Below are positions 17,137 to 26,232 of a stretch of 64,000 nt of DNA, piece after piece; position 1 is the stretch's first letter; the number at the start of each line of letters is the position of its first letter. Position numbers and translations under genes: made by a program. The DNA comes from Bacillota bacterium. GTDB taxonomy: Bacteria; Bacillota; Clostridia; Lachnospirales; Lachnospiraceae. The notes under the pieces were generated by a model. The model searched no databases. It saw only the letters and a program-made list of their open reading frames with translations, and was not told the origin of the DNA. The stretch is from the NCBI GenBank assembly GCA_023421505.1, contig JAEZTJ010000082.1:124001-188000 (forward strand). The letters run 5' to 3'.

Positions 17137-17361
17137 CAGGAACTTGCATCTCCTATGTATAATGGAACAATCACTGATACACTAAAAACTGTAACAGGTT
17201 GACTTTATGCAAAACAGTCTGCTCTTGATTATGATGAATTTAAAAGAGAGAGCGTTCTACTAATGACAGGTGGTGGTGACGATTATAGTCTAGCAACAAA
17301 TTGGTATAATCTATGCGAAAAATACTTGTTGGAAAAACCTTGGAGAAGTACTTGGGAGTAG
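17137..17361 (+). pseudogene. Remnant of a flavodoxin-family NAD(P)H oxidoreductase
   Basis: The plus frame starting near 17137 reads ELASPMYNGTITDTLKTVTG, then a TGA, then LYAKQSALDYDEF and VLLMTGGGDDYSLATNWYN, ending at a TAG (17359-17361). This matches the middle and end of flavodoxin-fold FMN reductases: the SPxYxGxITDxLK and DRLYA blocks, with the Asp codon of DRLYA changed to a stop. The N-terminal half is missing. It directly precedes a damaged nitroreductase, so the pair looks like a decayed operon, possibly acquired from a more AT-rich clostridium. Confidence 0.6.
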
Positions 17362-17450
17362 TAAAATAGAATAGGCTCGTGAACTTGGAGCGAGCTTTTA
17401 GTAGTAAGAGATACTATGACAAAATATCTAATATACAAGGAGAATTTAAA

Positions 17451-17879
17451 ATGAATGAAGTATTAAAATGTATAAAAGAAAGAATAACTATAAGAATATT
17501 TAAACCAGATCAAATAAAAGAAGAAGAGTTACTAGCGATAATAGAAGCAGGTCTTTATGCGCCAAGTGGAATAAATAAGCAGCCTTGGCATTTTACAGTT
17601 ATACAAAATAGAGATTTAATAGATGAAATGAATTTTGAGATAAAAGAAGTAGACTGTGCAGTAGCCACACAGAACATGTTATTAGGTGCACATACTTTAG
17701 GAATAGCATCATGCTGGTACGCTGCAATTTCAATGCCATCTAGCGGAGGAAAGAAGGAAGAGATTATATCTAAATTAAATATACCTGAGAACTACACTCC
17801 ATTTTATGCAGAGCTTTTAGGATACTCAGATAATACACCTTCAAAAGCACCAAAAGAAAATACAGTCCAGTATGTATGA
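17451..17879 (+). CDS. Nitroreductase family protein with internal deletion
   Basis: 142 aa from ATG 17451 (AAGGAG upstream). The N-terminal nitroreductase block is intact (RITIRIFKPDQI, ...GLYAPSGINKQPWHF, FMN-binding Arg/Ser region), as is the later block VDCAVATQNMLLGAHTLGIASCWY. The roughly 30-40 residues normally between them, including the strand that usually ends VVVSGD, are absent: LIDEMN joins FEIKEVDCA near residue 61. The frame stays open, so it may be translated but probably binds FMN poorly. Codon use is more AT-rich than in neighbours. Followed by a terminator shared with the convergent Rnf gene. Confidence 0.75.
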   Translation: MNEVLKCIKERITIRIFKPDQIKEEELLAIIEAGLYAPSGINKQPWHFTVIQNRDLIDEMNFEIKEVDCAVATQNMLLGAHTLGIASCWYAAISMPSSGGKKEEIISKLNIPENYTPFYAELLGYSDNTPSKAPKENTVQYV

Positions 17880-17893
17880 TAATTATACTTATT

Positions 17894-17925
17894 AACTGGT
17901 TGGGGTGTCAAAACCCTAACCAGTT
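17894..17925. terminator. Bidirectional terminator between nitroreductase and Rnf-fusion genes
   Basis: Arms AACTGGTT and AACCAGTT plus an inner GGGT/AACCC pairing; it serves both convergent genes. T-rich tracts are short on both sides. Confidence 0.7.
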
Positions 17926-17952
17926 AATTATTCTAACCATATAATTATTTAA

Positions 17953-19716
17953 TTACATATGTTTTACTTTCTTAACCTTCTCAGCTAGATTTCTACCGGC
18001 GAGGCAGCTATAGCTGCAGCTTCCGCAACCGATACATTCTGACGGTTTATATTTCAGTGCATCCTTAAGCTTTCCCTGATCAACCAGATCAGCTATTTTA
18101 TTTACCGGAAGTCCTGCCGGACAATGTGCAGAACAATACCCGCATTGTGAACACTGCGGAGATTCCTTATACCTTGGAAGCATACCTGTCGCAATAAAGT
18201 TAATCTGTTTATCAACAATTGCTTCCTCCAGAGCGGTATATGCCTGCATTACGCCCCCGCCTGCAAATATCCTCATATTTCCAGGATATACTGCCTCGAC
18301 AATATCTTTTAGCTGCATTCCGATACATACTTTAACGACTTTAGCTGTTCTTTCCTTTAGATTAGCAACGGTTAGAAAACGCGTATCTGCCGGCTTATTT
18401 AAAAATATCGCATCATAGACAGAGAGAAGCGTCTGTACATTTAAGACAAGTATTCCGCAAGCTGCAGGTATCTGCCCCTTATCAAGATGTTTATTTAACA
18501 CCTCATTGATCAGTATCTTCTCTGCGCCAGCCGGATATTGATTGGAAACCTGATGTATTTTAATATTGTCTGCAAATTGAAGTCCTTCCTTACCTTTTAC
18601 CGCTAAATGCATGGAGCTGAAGCCTACACAATTATTAAGAACCTCTATAGCCTTCTGCAATTCCTCTTTGAAATGCTTTAAGATAAAATCATCATGAATT
18701 AATCCCGGATCACATTCCACACCATTTATAATTAAGTATTTTGATTTTTCATTACTAGATAGTACTGAGGAAAGCTTTTTATAGGTTGGATAGGCAGCCC
18801 CTCCCATGCCAAATACCTCATTATGCTTTAGAATTCTGATAATTTCATCCGAGGAAAGCTCTTCTATTCCAAGCTCTGCAGCTTCAAGTATTTTATGTTC
18901 TCCTGTCAGATCAATCACTTTACTTTCTTCATAAGTAAACATCTTAGGTATTTTAAACCCTGCTCTATATACCTGTTTTTGATTAAGCTTACCCTCTAAC
19001 ATAAAAGATAATAAATTCACAATAAAAATAACCGTAATAAAAATCCATGAATCTACATGGAAATACATAGCAGCAACTCCGGCAGCAAAACCTGCTACCG
19101 AACCAATCCATTTATTACTTGTAACAGTAACCGGGTCAGTAAGTACAACACAGCTCCAGAAGATTACCCCATTAGACAAGAGATTATCAAAGCTTAACTG
19201 ATGATTTAATGATAATATCATCAGGGCACCAAGTATAAAGCCTATCCCTGCATAGGGTCTGATGAAAAGAAACGGAATACTTAATAATATGGCTGGAAGC
19301 AGCAGGTAGGATGAAGTAAAAAACGATTCAGGCATATCGCTAAAAAGCATGATAGCCAATAGTCCCAGCACAGCCGGATTAATCTTATTCTTTCCTGTGC
19401 CTCCCCATATGTATTTCCCGATGATTAAGGCTACTGAAAGTCCCATCAGCTGTTTCCATAAAGGAATTCCTGGTGTCAATAAGCTTATTATAGCAGCTGT
19501 AACTGCAGCCGATACACAACACCATATTCTTTTATACTTAATGATATTAGCCGCAGCATCCATTATAAGCCCAACTAGAGTCAGAATGACAAAAGCAGGG
19601 AACTGCCCCAGATTATCACTCCAAAGAGGTATATGATATAAAATTAATACAACAAACAAAGCCGCCATAATATGCTCATTGGACCACTTCGTTCTGATTA
19701 AAGGGAATACATTCAT
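17953..19716 (-). CDS. RnfD-RnfC fusion-type electron transport protein
   Basis: 587 aa. Residues ~1-240 form an NqrB/RnfD-like membrane domain with 8-10 helices: GGTGKNKINPAVLG and VVLTDPVTVTSNKWIG match RnfD. The S(T)GAT motif for covalent FMN was not found. Residues ~265-587 are RnfC-like: GMGGAAYPTYKKL (flavin/NADH loop), NGVECDPGLIHDD, a SLBB-like segment, then two [4Fe-4S] motifs CSQCGYCSAHCP and CIGCGSCSYSC. The start codon overlaps the stop of the CoA-binding gene (TAATG). In Rnf complexes RnfC and RnfD are separate; no rnfA, B, E or G is nearby. It may link NAD(H) or another carrier to a membrane flavin/Fe-S path; that is inference. Confidence 0.8.
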   Translation of the reverse strand: MNVFPLIRTKWSNEHIMAALFVVLILYHIPLWSDNLGQFPAFVILTLVGLIMDAAANIIKYKRIWCCVSAAVTAAIISLLTPGIPLWKQLMGLSVALIIGKYIWGGTGKNKINPAVLGLLAIMLFSDMPESFFTSSYLLLPAILLSIPFLFIRPYAGIGFILGALMILSLNHQLSFDNLLSNGVIFWSCVVLTDPVTVTSNKWIGSVAGFAAGVAAMYFHVDSWIFITVIFIVNLLSFMLEGKLNQKQVYRAGFKIPKMFTYEESKVIDLTGEHKILEAAELGIEELSSDEIIRILKHNEVFGMGGAAYPTYKKLSSVLSSNEKSKYLIINGVECDPGLIHDDFILKHFKEELQKAIEVLNNCVGFSSMHLAVKGKEGLQFADNIKIHQVSNQYPAGAEKILINEVLNKHLDKGQIPAACGILVLNVQTLLSVYDAIFLNKPADTRFLTVANLKERTAKVVKVCIGMQLKDIVEAVYPGNMRIFAGGGVMQAYTALEEAIVDKQINFIATGMLPRYKESPQCSQCGYCSAHCPAGLPVNKIADLVDQGKLKDALKYKPSECIGCGSCSYSCLAGRNLAEKVKKVKHM

Positions 19717-20141
19717 TATTTCACTCCTGCGAAAAATGCATGAAACTTATGCAAACCGCTGCCATATACCATGAGTGGACATCCAACAGATATTTCAACT
19801 CCGGCACTTTCACATTCAGCAGTAATTGCGGAATCTAAAGCGCTTTTATTATAAAATAATATTTTATTTACTCCATTCTCTATTAATTGTTTTACCGCTT
19901 TTGGTGTATTCGCTTTATTTAATAATACAAATGCCGTTTTGGGTATAACAGGAAGCTCTTCCAGCTTTTTATATACTTTAATATCGAAGGCAGCATTATC
20001 TTTTGTATTATATGGATATACCTTAATATTATTATTAGTAAAAGCCTGTAGGATGCTGTTGCTATAAGCCTTATTTCTGGATGAATACCCAACAAAAAGA
20101 ATTTCTTTATCAGTAAAAAAATCTCTACTTAATTTAACCAT
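19716..20141 (-). CDS. CoA-binding (Rossmann) domain protein
   Basis: 141 aa, YccU-like CoA_binding_2 fold: FTDKEILFVGYSSRNKAYSN at the N-terminus is the nucleotide loop, followed by VYPYNTK, TAFVLLNKANTPKAVKQLIE and a C-terminal GCPLMVYG. In this family the final Cys/Pro motif is usually GECPLMxL, and the HKFHAFF end resembles it. It is co-transcribed with and overlaps the Rnf fusion gene, so it may sense acyl-CoA/CoA state for that protein; this is inference from context only. Confidence 0.8.
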   Translation of the reverse strand: MVKLSRDFFTDKEILFVGYSSRNKAYSNSILQAFTNNNIKVYPYNTKDNAAFDIKVYKKLEELPVIPKTAFVLLNKANTPKAVKQLIENGVNKILFYNKSALDSAITAECESAGVEISVGCPLMVYGSGLHKFHAFFAGVK

Positions 20142-20293
20142 ATGTTTCCTCCAATCTATTGAATAGTACTATTATACTATTTGTATGTTAACATGTCTAA
20201 CATTTTCAGGAAATTTAACAAAAAATTATTATTTTTAATAAATACTTTAGTATAATTGTAACATTTGCTTATCCAAGTCAATTTTTAAGACAA

Positions 20294-20321
20294 TAAAAAG
20301 GGCAGAACAATTGCTCCGCCC
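20294..20321 (-). terminator. Intrinsic terminator after the GerMN lipoprotein gene
   Basis: Minus-strand hairpin GGGCGGAGCAA / TTGTTCTGCCC followed by U5. Confidence 0.75.
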
Positions 20322-20353
20322 CAGGCTGTTAACTTCTAAAACTATTAAATCAA

Positions 20354-21493
20354 TCATTCTCTTACTACATTATCCATATTAACCTGAAAGGTTTCCCCTT
20401 TTTTCATTAATATGTGGCCCGATTCATAGGGTCTGCCATCTACTGTGATATAAACCTTTTCAACGCCGTAGTAACTACCGAGTGTATTCGTTAAACCTTG
20501 AAGCGTTAAACTTTCATAGCCTGACCCAAGATGCATATCCTTTGTCAGGTCGATAGAGAAATCTGCATATACAATTTTGTCCTCTCCCAGATATAGACTG
20601 TTTATCTTTGTATTTGCACTAATTAGCGGCAGATATGACTCCTTAGCTCCTTCTTTTTTAAGTGCTTCCTGTAATACCAATCTGGTCACATCTCCGGTTT
20701 TAAAGGTTATAGTAAGTGGCTCCACATAAAGCTTCTCATCAGAATCCGGGATATACCTATCTATTAAGCGGGTGGAAGGCGTATCTGTATTAATTTTACT
20801 GAGTGACGAGGTAACCTCTAGGCCGTCAGAACTATATATGCTTTTAACGAGGCCGACCCCAGGAGCATAATAGTCCTTATTCGTCCCTCCTTGCTCCTTC
20901 GTAGTAACCTCAAGTGCTTTATATTTACCGGAAGGGGTATCGATCTGAACCTCCAATTCGGATATATAGCGTTTTCTGCCATCAGGCAAATTCCACTCTG
21001 TACCTTTTACCAATGGCTCCATTAATAGTACCTCAGAGTCTGTCGGATCGAAAGTTTTATCCATAAAGTTGTCGCGATAATAACACTCGTCAACTTTATA
21101 TACAATAGACAGCTTACCATCCCTAAGCTCTATAACCCTTACTGTTTCGGTTCCTCCGTTATTGGTTCTGGTTTGAAGCTTATTCTTCTGTGTATCTACA
21201 TAATCAAGATATCTGGTATAAGAAGCATATTCATTTCCTTCACCCTCATATACATATTCTGTATCAGCCTGTATCGGGTAATAGTCCATAAGCTTTCGTT
21301 TCTCTATATCTGTTTGTGAATCCGTACCCGATGTATCCTCATCCTCTACCTCCTCAGGCGGAAGTGTTACGATGGGCGAGGGAGACGGCGTTAACGTAAG
21401 CTTATCAGCTTTGTTGTCCTCCTTATTTTTACTACAGCCACTAAAGCCCGCCAACAGTATAGTTATTATTATAAAATATATTATTTTCTTCAT
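20354..21493 (-). CDS. GerMN-domain lipoprotein
   Basis: 379 aa from ATG 21493 (GAGGTG six bases upstream). A type II signal peptide with lipobox LLAGFSGC is followed by a Thr/Pro/Ser linker (LTLTPSPSPIVTLPPEEVEDED in part). A beta-rich domain follows (YYPIQADTEYVYEGEGNEYASY in part). The C-terminal ~110 residues are the GerMN domain (TRLVLQEALKKEGAKESYLPL..., YADFSIDL, ...LTLQGLTNTLGSYYGVEKVYITVDG in part), found in GerM and related sporulation or cell-wall proteins. Anchored to the outer face of the membrane. Precise role unknown. Confidence 0.88.
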   Translation of the reverse strand: MKKIIYFIIITILLAGFSGCSKNKEDNKADKLTLTPSPSPIVTLPPEEVEDEDTSGTDSQTDIEKRKLMDYYPIQADTEYVYEGEGNEYASYTRYLDYVDTQKNKLQTRTNNGGTETVRVIELRDGKLSIVYKVDECYYRDNFMDKTFDPTDSEVLLMEPLVKGTEWNLPDGRKRYISELEVQIDTPSGKYKALEVTTKEQGGTNKDYYAPGVGLVKSIYSSDGLEVTSSLSKINTDTPSTRLIDRYIPDSDEKLYVEPLTITFKTGDVTRLVLQEALKKEGAKESYLPLISANTKINSLYLGEDKIVYADFSIDLTKDMHLGSGYESLTLQGLTNTLGSYYGVEKVYITVDGRPYESGHILMKKGETFQVNMDNVVRE

Positions 21494-21807
21494 AAACTGC
21501 ACCTCAATTATTTTATTTAGATCTACATACATTAGACGTAACTGATTTTAGTTACGTTCCTGTTTTTACTATAAACTTTATGTAAAATCCTATCAGGAAA
21601 ATATCTATACTTTATAGTCACCAGAAAGTCTTAACACTTACAAAATCCAAATGAGGCTTAGTATTTACAATTATTTTTATATAGCTATTCCTATATCGGT
21701 TTTATTTAAGCTTTGCCTTACCAAGGCTATTTTATTCTGAAAAAGGTACTATATTTTATTAAGTACAGCATAAAGTAATATGATAGTTGGAAGCGTCAGC
21801 CCTATTT

Positions 21808-22674
21808 TTATTCCTGTATCAGCCCTGCTATGCTTTCGCTGATCTTTCTAGCAATATAAGCATTATTCATGGTATAAAGATGTATTCCGTCCACCCCCTG
21901 CGAGATTAAATCCACGATCTGATCGATCGCATATGCGATACCTGCGTCCCTAAGTGCCTGCGGTGAATGCTCAAACCGCTGCAGCATTTTCGTAAATTTC
22001 GGGGGAAGACTCGCACCGCATAAGGTAACCATACGTTCTATCTGTGCTTTATTAACCACCGGCATGATACCAGCCTCAATCGGTACATGAATACCGGCTA
22101 AGCTTACCTTCTCCCGGAAGGAATAGAAGTAGTTATTATCAAAGAACAACTGGGAAATTAAATGCTCTGCCCCTGCATCAACCTTCTTCTTTAAATTAAG
22201 AATATCCTCCACTATAGTTTCACTTTCTATATGCCCCTCCGGATAGCAGGCACCCGATACATGAAAGCCCCCTCGCTCCTTGATAAATGCAACCAGCTCA
22301 CTGGCATAGTGAAACTGATTTTTAGGTGGTATCTCCGGATTAATGTCGCCTCTAAGAGCCAGAATATTTTTAATTCCCTTCTGTTCAAGACGGTCAAGAA
22401 GCTTTAGAATCTCCGGTTTGGTATAGTTTACACAGGTTAAGTGAGCCAAGGGCTCTATATGATATTTTTCCTTTATAGCTGCTGCAATATCACAGGTTGC
22501 CGTATCTCCCGTATTACCGCCTGCGCCATAAGTTACACTGATAAAGTCAGGATTAAGCCCATTTAAAGCATCCAGTGTTTCATAGATGGTTTCAACCGGG
22601 CTGGACTTTTTTGGAGGGAAAACTTCAAAGGATAAAACGGTTTTCTTTTCTTTAAATAAAGATGCTATCTGCAT
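21808..22674 (-). CDS. metF: Methylenetetrahydrofolate reductase
   Basis: Reduces 5,10-methylene-THF to 5-methyl-THF for methionine synthesis or the methyl branch of the Wood-Ljungdahl pathway. 288 aa from ATG 22674 (AAAGGAG upstream), normal for the MetF TIM barrel. Motifs seen: SFEVFPPK at residue ~15 (catalytic Glu), FISVTYGAGG, HLTCVNYT, NILALRGD, AGAEHLISQLFFDN and GIMPV. No metV-like partner or THF genes are adjacent. The downstream neighbour is a GerMN lipoprotein on the same strand. Confidence 0.95.
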   Translation of the reverse strand: MQIASLFKEKKTVLSFEVFPPKKSSPVETIYETLDALNGLNPDFISVTYGAGGNTGDTATCDIAAAIKEKYHIEPLAHLTCVNYTKPEILKLLDRLEQKGIKNILALRGDINPEIPPKNQFHYASELVAFIKERGGFHVSGACYPEGHIESETIVEDILNLKKKVDAGAEHLISQLFFDNNYFYSFREKVSLAGIHVPIEAGIMPVVNKAQIERMVTLCGASLPPKFTKMLQRFEHSPQALRDAGIAYAIDQIVDLISQGVDGIHLYTMNNAYIARKISESIAGLIQE

Positions 22675-22774
22675 AATTTTCTCCTTTTGTATTATCTTAA
22701 GCACAATTTTCACTCAGAAGCTTGTGCCTTCATTTTCTTTGGCATGGCTTGCGGGCTGTTTTGTGCTTTAACTT

Positions 22775-24139
22775 CTACATTAATTTTTTCAATAGCTTCA
22801 ATTTGTCCTTATAGGGAGCATATCGAATGTTTATATCAATAAGATTAGACTTCTTCATGATACTTTTCTTATGTGTAAAGGTATCAAAGCTCCATTTCCC
22901 ATGATATCCGCCCATACCGCTTTCTCCTACTCCCCCAAAGGGCATATATGAGGTTGCTAAATGAACCAGGGTATCATTGATGCAGCCTCCTCCGAAGGGG
23001 ATACAACTTACTACCTTTTTCTCAAGCTCTTTGCTTTTCGTAAACAGATACAAGGCCAGAGGCTTTGGGCGACTGTTAACCATAGTTATAACCTCATTGA
23101 TATCATTATATACCATAACCGGCAGGATGGGTCCAAAGATCTCCTCCTGCATAACAGGATCTTCCCAAGTGATTCTATCAAGTATGGTGGGAGAAATCTG
23201 AAGTGTTGCTTGATTATAATTTCCGCCAGCTATTACCTTTCCATTCGACAAAAGCTCTTTCAGACGGTTAAAGTGCTTCTCATTCACAATTTTTGGAAAT
23301 TCTTTATTCTTACAAGGATCCTCACCAAAGAATTCTCTGATATACCTCTTCATAGAGTCTAGCAGTCTTTCCTTAACCTCCTTCTGAACCAGCAGATAAT
23401 CCGGGCATACGCAGGTCTGCCCGCTGTTCAAGGTTTTTCCCCATATAATTCTTTTGGCTGCAAGCTCTATATCAGCATCCTTATGGACAATACATGGGCT
23501 CTTTCCTCCAAGCTCTAAGGTCACCGGAGTGAGATTTTTCGAAGCTGCCTCCATGACCATCTTACCGACACTTATGCTTCCCGTAAAAAAGATATAATCA
23601 AAGCTTTCCGTTAATAGCTGTTGATTTGCTTCTCTTCCTCCTTCAATTACCGCAATATATCTATCTTCAAAGCACTCCCTTATGATTTTACTGATTATAG
23701 CCGAAGTGCAGGGAGAATAAGCTGAGGGCTTTACTACTGCACAATTTCCTCCCGCTATGGCACCGATTAGCGGGGCCAGGGTAAGCTGGAACGGATAATT
23801 CCAGGGAGACATGATAAGGACTACGCCATACGGCTCCGAAACGATATAAGAGTTGGATTTGAAATGAACAATCGGTGTTCTTACTTTTTTCTTTTGATTC
23901 CATATAAATAGATTTTTTATCGCATCCTTAAGCTCTGTATAGACTAACCCGATCTCAGAGGCATAGGTTTCAAAGGGGGCTTTGTTTAAGTCTTTTTTTA
24001 ACGCGTCAAATATATTATTTTCATTTTCCTTTATAGATAGCAATAGTTTGTTTAGTGCTTCCCTCCTAAAGGAAAGCTCTAATGTAGATTGACTGTTATA
24101 ATAATCCCTCTGTCTCTTTATAAGGTCTTTCACATCCAT
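22775..24139 (-). CDS. Aldehyde dehydrogenase (class 3 type)
   Basis: Oxidises fatty or aromatic aldehydes with NAD(P)+. 454 aa, the compact class 3 (coniferyl/fatty aldehyde) length. Motifs: MSPWNYPFQLTLAPLIGAIAGGNCAVVKPS (in pieces), TGSISVGKMVMEAA, catalytic Glu in LELGGKSPCIV, catalytic Cys in GQTCVCPDYLL, and EIFGPILPVMVY. The last ~35 residues (KWSFDTFTHKKSI) are the typical class 3 tail. Ends about 100 bp before metF on the same strand. Confidence 0.93.
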   Translation of the reverse strand: MDVKDLIKRQRDYYNSQSTLELSFRREALNKLLLSIKENENNIFDALKKDLNKAPFETYASEIGLVYTELKDAIKNLFIWNQKKKVRTPIVHFKSNSYIVSEPYGVVLIMSPWNYPFQLTLAPLIGAIAGGNCAVVKPSAYSPCTSAIISKIIRECFEDRYIAVIEGGREANQQLLTESFDYIFFTGSISVGKMVMEAASKNLTPVTLELGGKSPCIVHKDADIELAAKRIIWGKTLNSGQTCVCPDYLLVQKEVKERLLDSMKRYIREFFGEDPCKNKEFPKIVNEKHFNRLKELLSNGKVIAGGNYNQATLQISPTILDRITWEDPVMQEEIFGPILPVMVYNDINEVITMVNSRPKPLALYLFTKSKELEKKVVSCIPFGGGCINDTLVHLATSYMPFGGVGESGMGGYHGKWSFDTFTHKKSIMKKSNLIDINIRYAPYKDKLKLLKKLM

Positions 24140-24527
24140 TTCCTCTGCCTCCTAAAAATAAGTTGTAATGTTTTAATGATAATTTATTTCAATTGTTAAC
24201 AAAAGCATTTTCTTATGTAAATTTTTTCTTAACCCCTATTATATTACATCTTTATATAATGCACTATATCTTATTTATTATTTTATTACCGCTTTAAGCA
24301 ACTTTCACTTAGTTTAAGTTCCTATGAGTATGCGGTATTCTTTTATGCGAAAAGCCTTGGATATAATCACTGATACTAACAGCTTCTTATACTCCAAGGC
24401 TTTATAAAAAATACTCCCCTTATGCAAAAATATAAATTAGTGTAAATAATCTTGTGAATTACCTGTAAGCCCTAAGCCTCGCATACGAGGCAATTTTATA
24501 CCCAAAAGGCATGGGCGTTAGCGTAAA
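24140..24527. other. 388-bp intergenic region with two hairpins
   Basis: It holds a long-loop hairpin AAAGCCTTGGA / TCCAAGGCTTT at 24351-24403, which could act as a weak terminator for the minus-strand mannanase, and a compact GCCTCGCATACGAGGC hairpin near 24477-24492. No gene was found. Confidence 0.45.
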
Positions 24528-25652
24528 TTATTCGAACACAGAACAAAGCTTAGCAGTTTTGCGTATTCCGTTCTCACCATTGATCAGAATTTCGCCCCAA
24601 TCCGAAGAAAGAACACTACCGTCCCATTCCTTTGCAATATCAAGATACTCCACTCCGCCGCCATTGCCCTTCCAGGACCAGGCAAGATAACCCACACCTA
24701 TCTCCTCACAATAGCTCATCAGGAAGGCTTCCTCCACATCCCCGTCTGAGTGCCTATAACCAAATTCTCCAATCGTTACACATAAATCCAAAGCTCTGAC
24801 ACCATCTATGTTATTCTGAATTGTATCCTCATTTTTACCGGCGGTTCCATACATATGGATTGCAAACATTGTATTCTTTATCGGATCAGCTTGAAATACC
24901 TCCGTCCCAGAGTCATGTACGCTCTTCGCATATTGTCCCCATCCACCGCTGTCGATAAGTATTGTATGGGATAAACCTGCTTCTCTAAGCTTTGGTATGG
25001 CTGCTATATAGGCATCTGCCCAATCTCTGCTGTTAGATCCACCGTACCATTCATTTGCAATATTTATTATTACATACTGCTCATATCCGATAAGTGCCTG
25101 CTTAATTCTAATCCAGTAATCCACAGCCTTATTTAAGTCCTCGACGGAATCACTTCCGGTAGCATCATGAACTTCAAGTACTGCTATCATTTTTAGCTTA
25201 ATGCAGTCTTCAATTAATTTTTTCACATAAAGCATATAATCCTCCGGCCATTTTTGTCCGTCCGCTAAAACAATTCTGACGGTATTAGCACCGGTTGCGG
25301 CAATTGCCTTAAGGGCCGTCTTATTATCGCCCTTATACCAGGTATAGGCCTGATTTATGCCACGCATGATGAACTCATTACCATTCACATCATATAGCTT
25401 TGTCCCCTCAACATAGAAACCGGCCGGACTGGTTACAGGGCCTGCCACAGGTACAGCGGTGGGAGTAGCTGCCGGCGTAGGAGTAGGTGCCGGCGTGGAG
25501 GTTATGCTGGTGTCTTTAACCGACAAGGCTGGCGTTATCTCTTCCTTATCTATATTCCTGCCTTTATCGGCAGAACAGGCAGACAGTGCAGTCAAAGCAA
25601 TTATAACAATAAATATAAGTATCATTCTAAGTCTTATCTTCCTCATACCCAA
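24528..25652 (-). CDS. Secreted GH5 subfamily-8-like beta-mannanase lipoprotein
   Basis: Hydrolyses beta-1,4-mannan. 374 aa: signal peptide with lipobox ending LSACS (residues ~18-27), a Pro/Thr linker (TPAPTPTPAATPTAVPV), then a GH5 catalytic barrel. Catalytic acid/base Glu in NIANEWYGGS and nucleophile Glu in TIGEFGYRHSDG; MRGINQAYTWY, GANTVRIVLADGQ, LEVHDATG and YLAWSWKGNGGG are all typical of bacterial GH5_8 mannanases. Start is TTG 25652 (GGGAG five bases upstream) or ATG 25646. Cell-surface anchored, so it fits a plant-polymer degrader. Confidence 0.92.
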   Translation of the reverse strand: MGMRKIRLRMILIFIVIIALTALSACSADKGRNIDKEEITPALSVKDTSITSTPAPTPTPAATPTAVPVAGPVTSPAGFYVEGTKLYDVNGNEFIMRGINQAYTWYKGDNKTALKAIAATGANTVRIVLADGQKWPEDYMLYVKKLIEDCIKLKMIAVLEVHDATGSDSVEDLNKAVDYWIRIKQALIGYEQYVIINIANEWYGGSNSRDWADAYIAAIPKLREAGLSHTILIDSGGWGQYAKSVHDSGTEVFQADPIKNTMFAIHMYGTAGKNEDTIQNNIDGVRALDLCVTIGEFGYRHSDGDVEEAFLMSYCEEIGVGYLAWSWKGNGGGVEYLDIAKEWDGSVLSSDWGEILINGENGIRKTAKLCSVFE

Positions 25653-25982
25653 TCATTCTCCCTCTCTCCTGCAATTTTACTCAAATTTTCTAGTAAAACT
25701 TTTACTAACTTCAAACAACCTTGACTATCCTTTTACGATAATACTTTAATTAGCAACTACTGGGCTTTCCTTACACAATTTTATATTCCTTTATAACATT
25801 AATCTATTAATAAATACTCTCCATGCATAATCATAGTGCATTATTATAAATTTTGCAATATTTTTATTTAATTTTTGTAATATTATTGCACTATTAATTT
25901 GTACCTTCATTCTGCATTTACTTACCCGATCCCAAGAGGTAAAAGGTGGGCTGCAAAAGTTAAAAAATTTTGATTTCTATAC
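25653..25982. other. 330-bp AT-rich intergenic region
   Basis: It lies between the divergent mannanase and ABC exporter units. No gene, repeat copy or strong hairpin was recognised. It should contain the mannanase promoter, but no clear -35/-10 pair was seen. Confidence 0.4.
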
Positions 25983-26011
25983 TTGCATGGAAGAAAATGT
26001 TATGCTATACT
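25983..26011 (+). promoter_or_regulatory. Promoter of the attenuated ABC-2 exporter operon
   Basis: TTGCAT (25983-25988), 17-bp spacer, TATACT (26006-26011). Transcription start predicted near 26018. Confidence 0.75.
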
Positions 26012-26043
26012 TATCCGCAAAACTAAGTTAAGGAGATTTTTCC

Positions 26044-26097
26044 ATGAGAATGTTTAACCTTGTCCAGGTCTTTATGATGGTGCAATTTAAGATATAA
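26044..26097 (+). CDS. 17-aa leader peptide of the ABC exporter attenuator
   Basis: Short frame MRMFNLVQVFMMVQFKI with an ideal ribosome site AAGGAG at 26030-26035, eight bases before ATG. It lies 26 nt after the predicted transcription start. Its stop codon (26095-26097) sits inside the 5' arm of the first leader hairpin, so translation would directly affect RNA folding. The peptide is hydrophobic with repeated Met, Val and Phe and a Lys-Ile end. Too short for a structural gene; a stalling or sensing leader peptide is the likely role. Confidence 0.6.
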   Translation: MRMFNLVQVFMMVQFKI

Positions 26098-26185
26098 GCT
26101 TGTAGCATAAAATATGGCTGCAGGCTGGTATATCTCTTATACCTATGCAGCTCGGATAAGGTTTTCCTTTATTAATAAACCATAC

Positions 26186-26228
26186 CGCCTTGCATAATAT
26201 TTCTATAATATATGCAAGGCGTTTTTTT
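26186..26228 (+). terminator. Attenuator terminator
   Basis: Perfect 11-bp arms CGCCTTGCATA (26186-26196) and TATGCAAGGCG (26211-26221) followed by seven T residues. Confidence 0.88.
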
Positions 26229-26232
26229 ATCT

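Larger units (their letters stand above)
26018..26228 (+). promoter_or_regulatory. Transcription attenuator upstream of ABC-2 exporter genes
   Basis: Three competing structures can be drawn. Hairpin 1 (26091-26134) pairs GATATA plus AGCTTGTAGC with GCTGCAGGCT plus TATATC, 16 bp in all. Hairpin 2 (26117-26151) pairs GCTGCA with TGCAGC and GGTATA with TATACC, reusing the 3' arm of hairpin 1. A third pairing joins TATGCA (26144-26149) to TGCATA (26191-26196) in the 5' arm of the terminator at 26186-26228. The leader peptide stops within hairpin 1. This ladder fits ribosome-mediated attenuation. The direction of the response and the inducer are unknown. Confidence 0.65.

Noticed and set aside
17953..19716. 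Complete Rnf complex
   Set aside because: Only RnfC- and RnfD-like parts are present, fused, so I did not call an rnf operon or assign rnfC/rnfD symbols.
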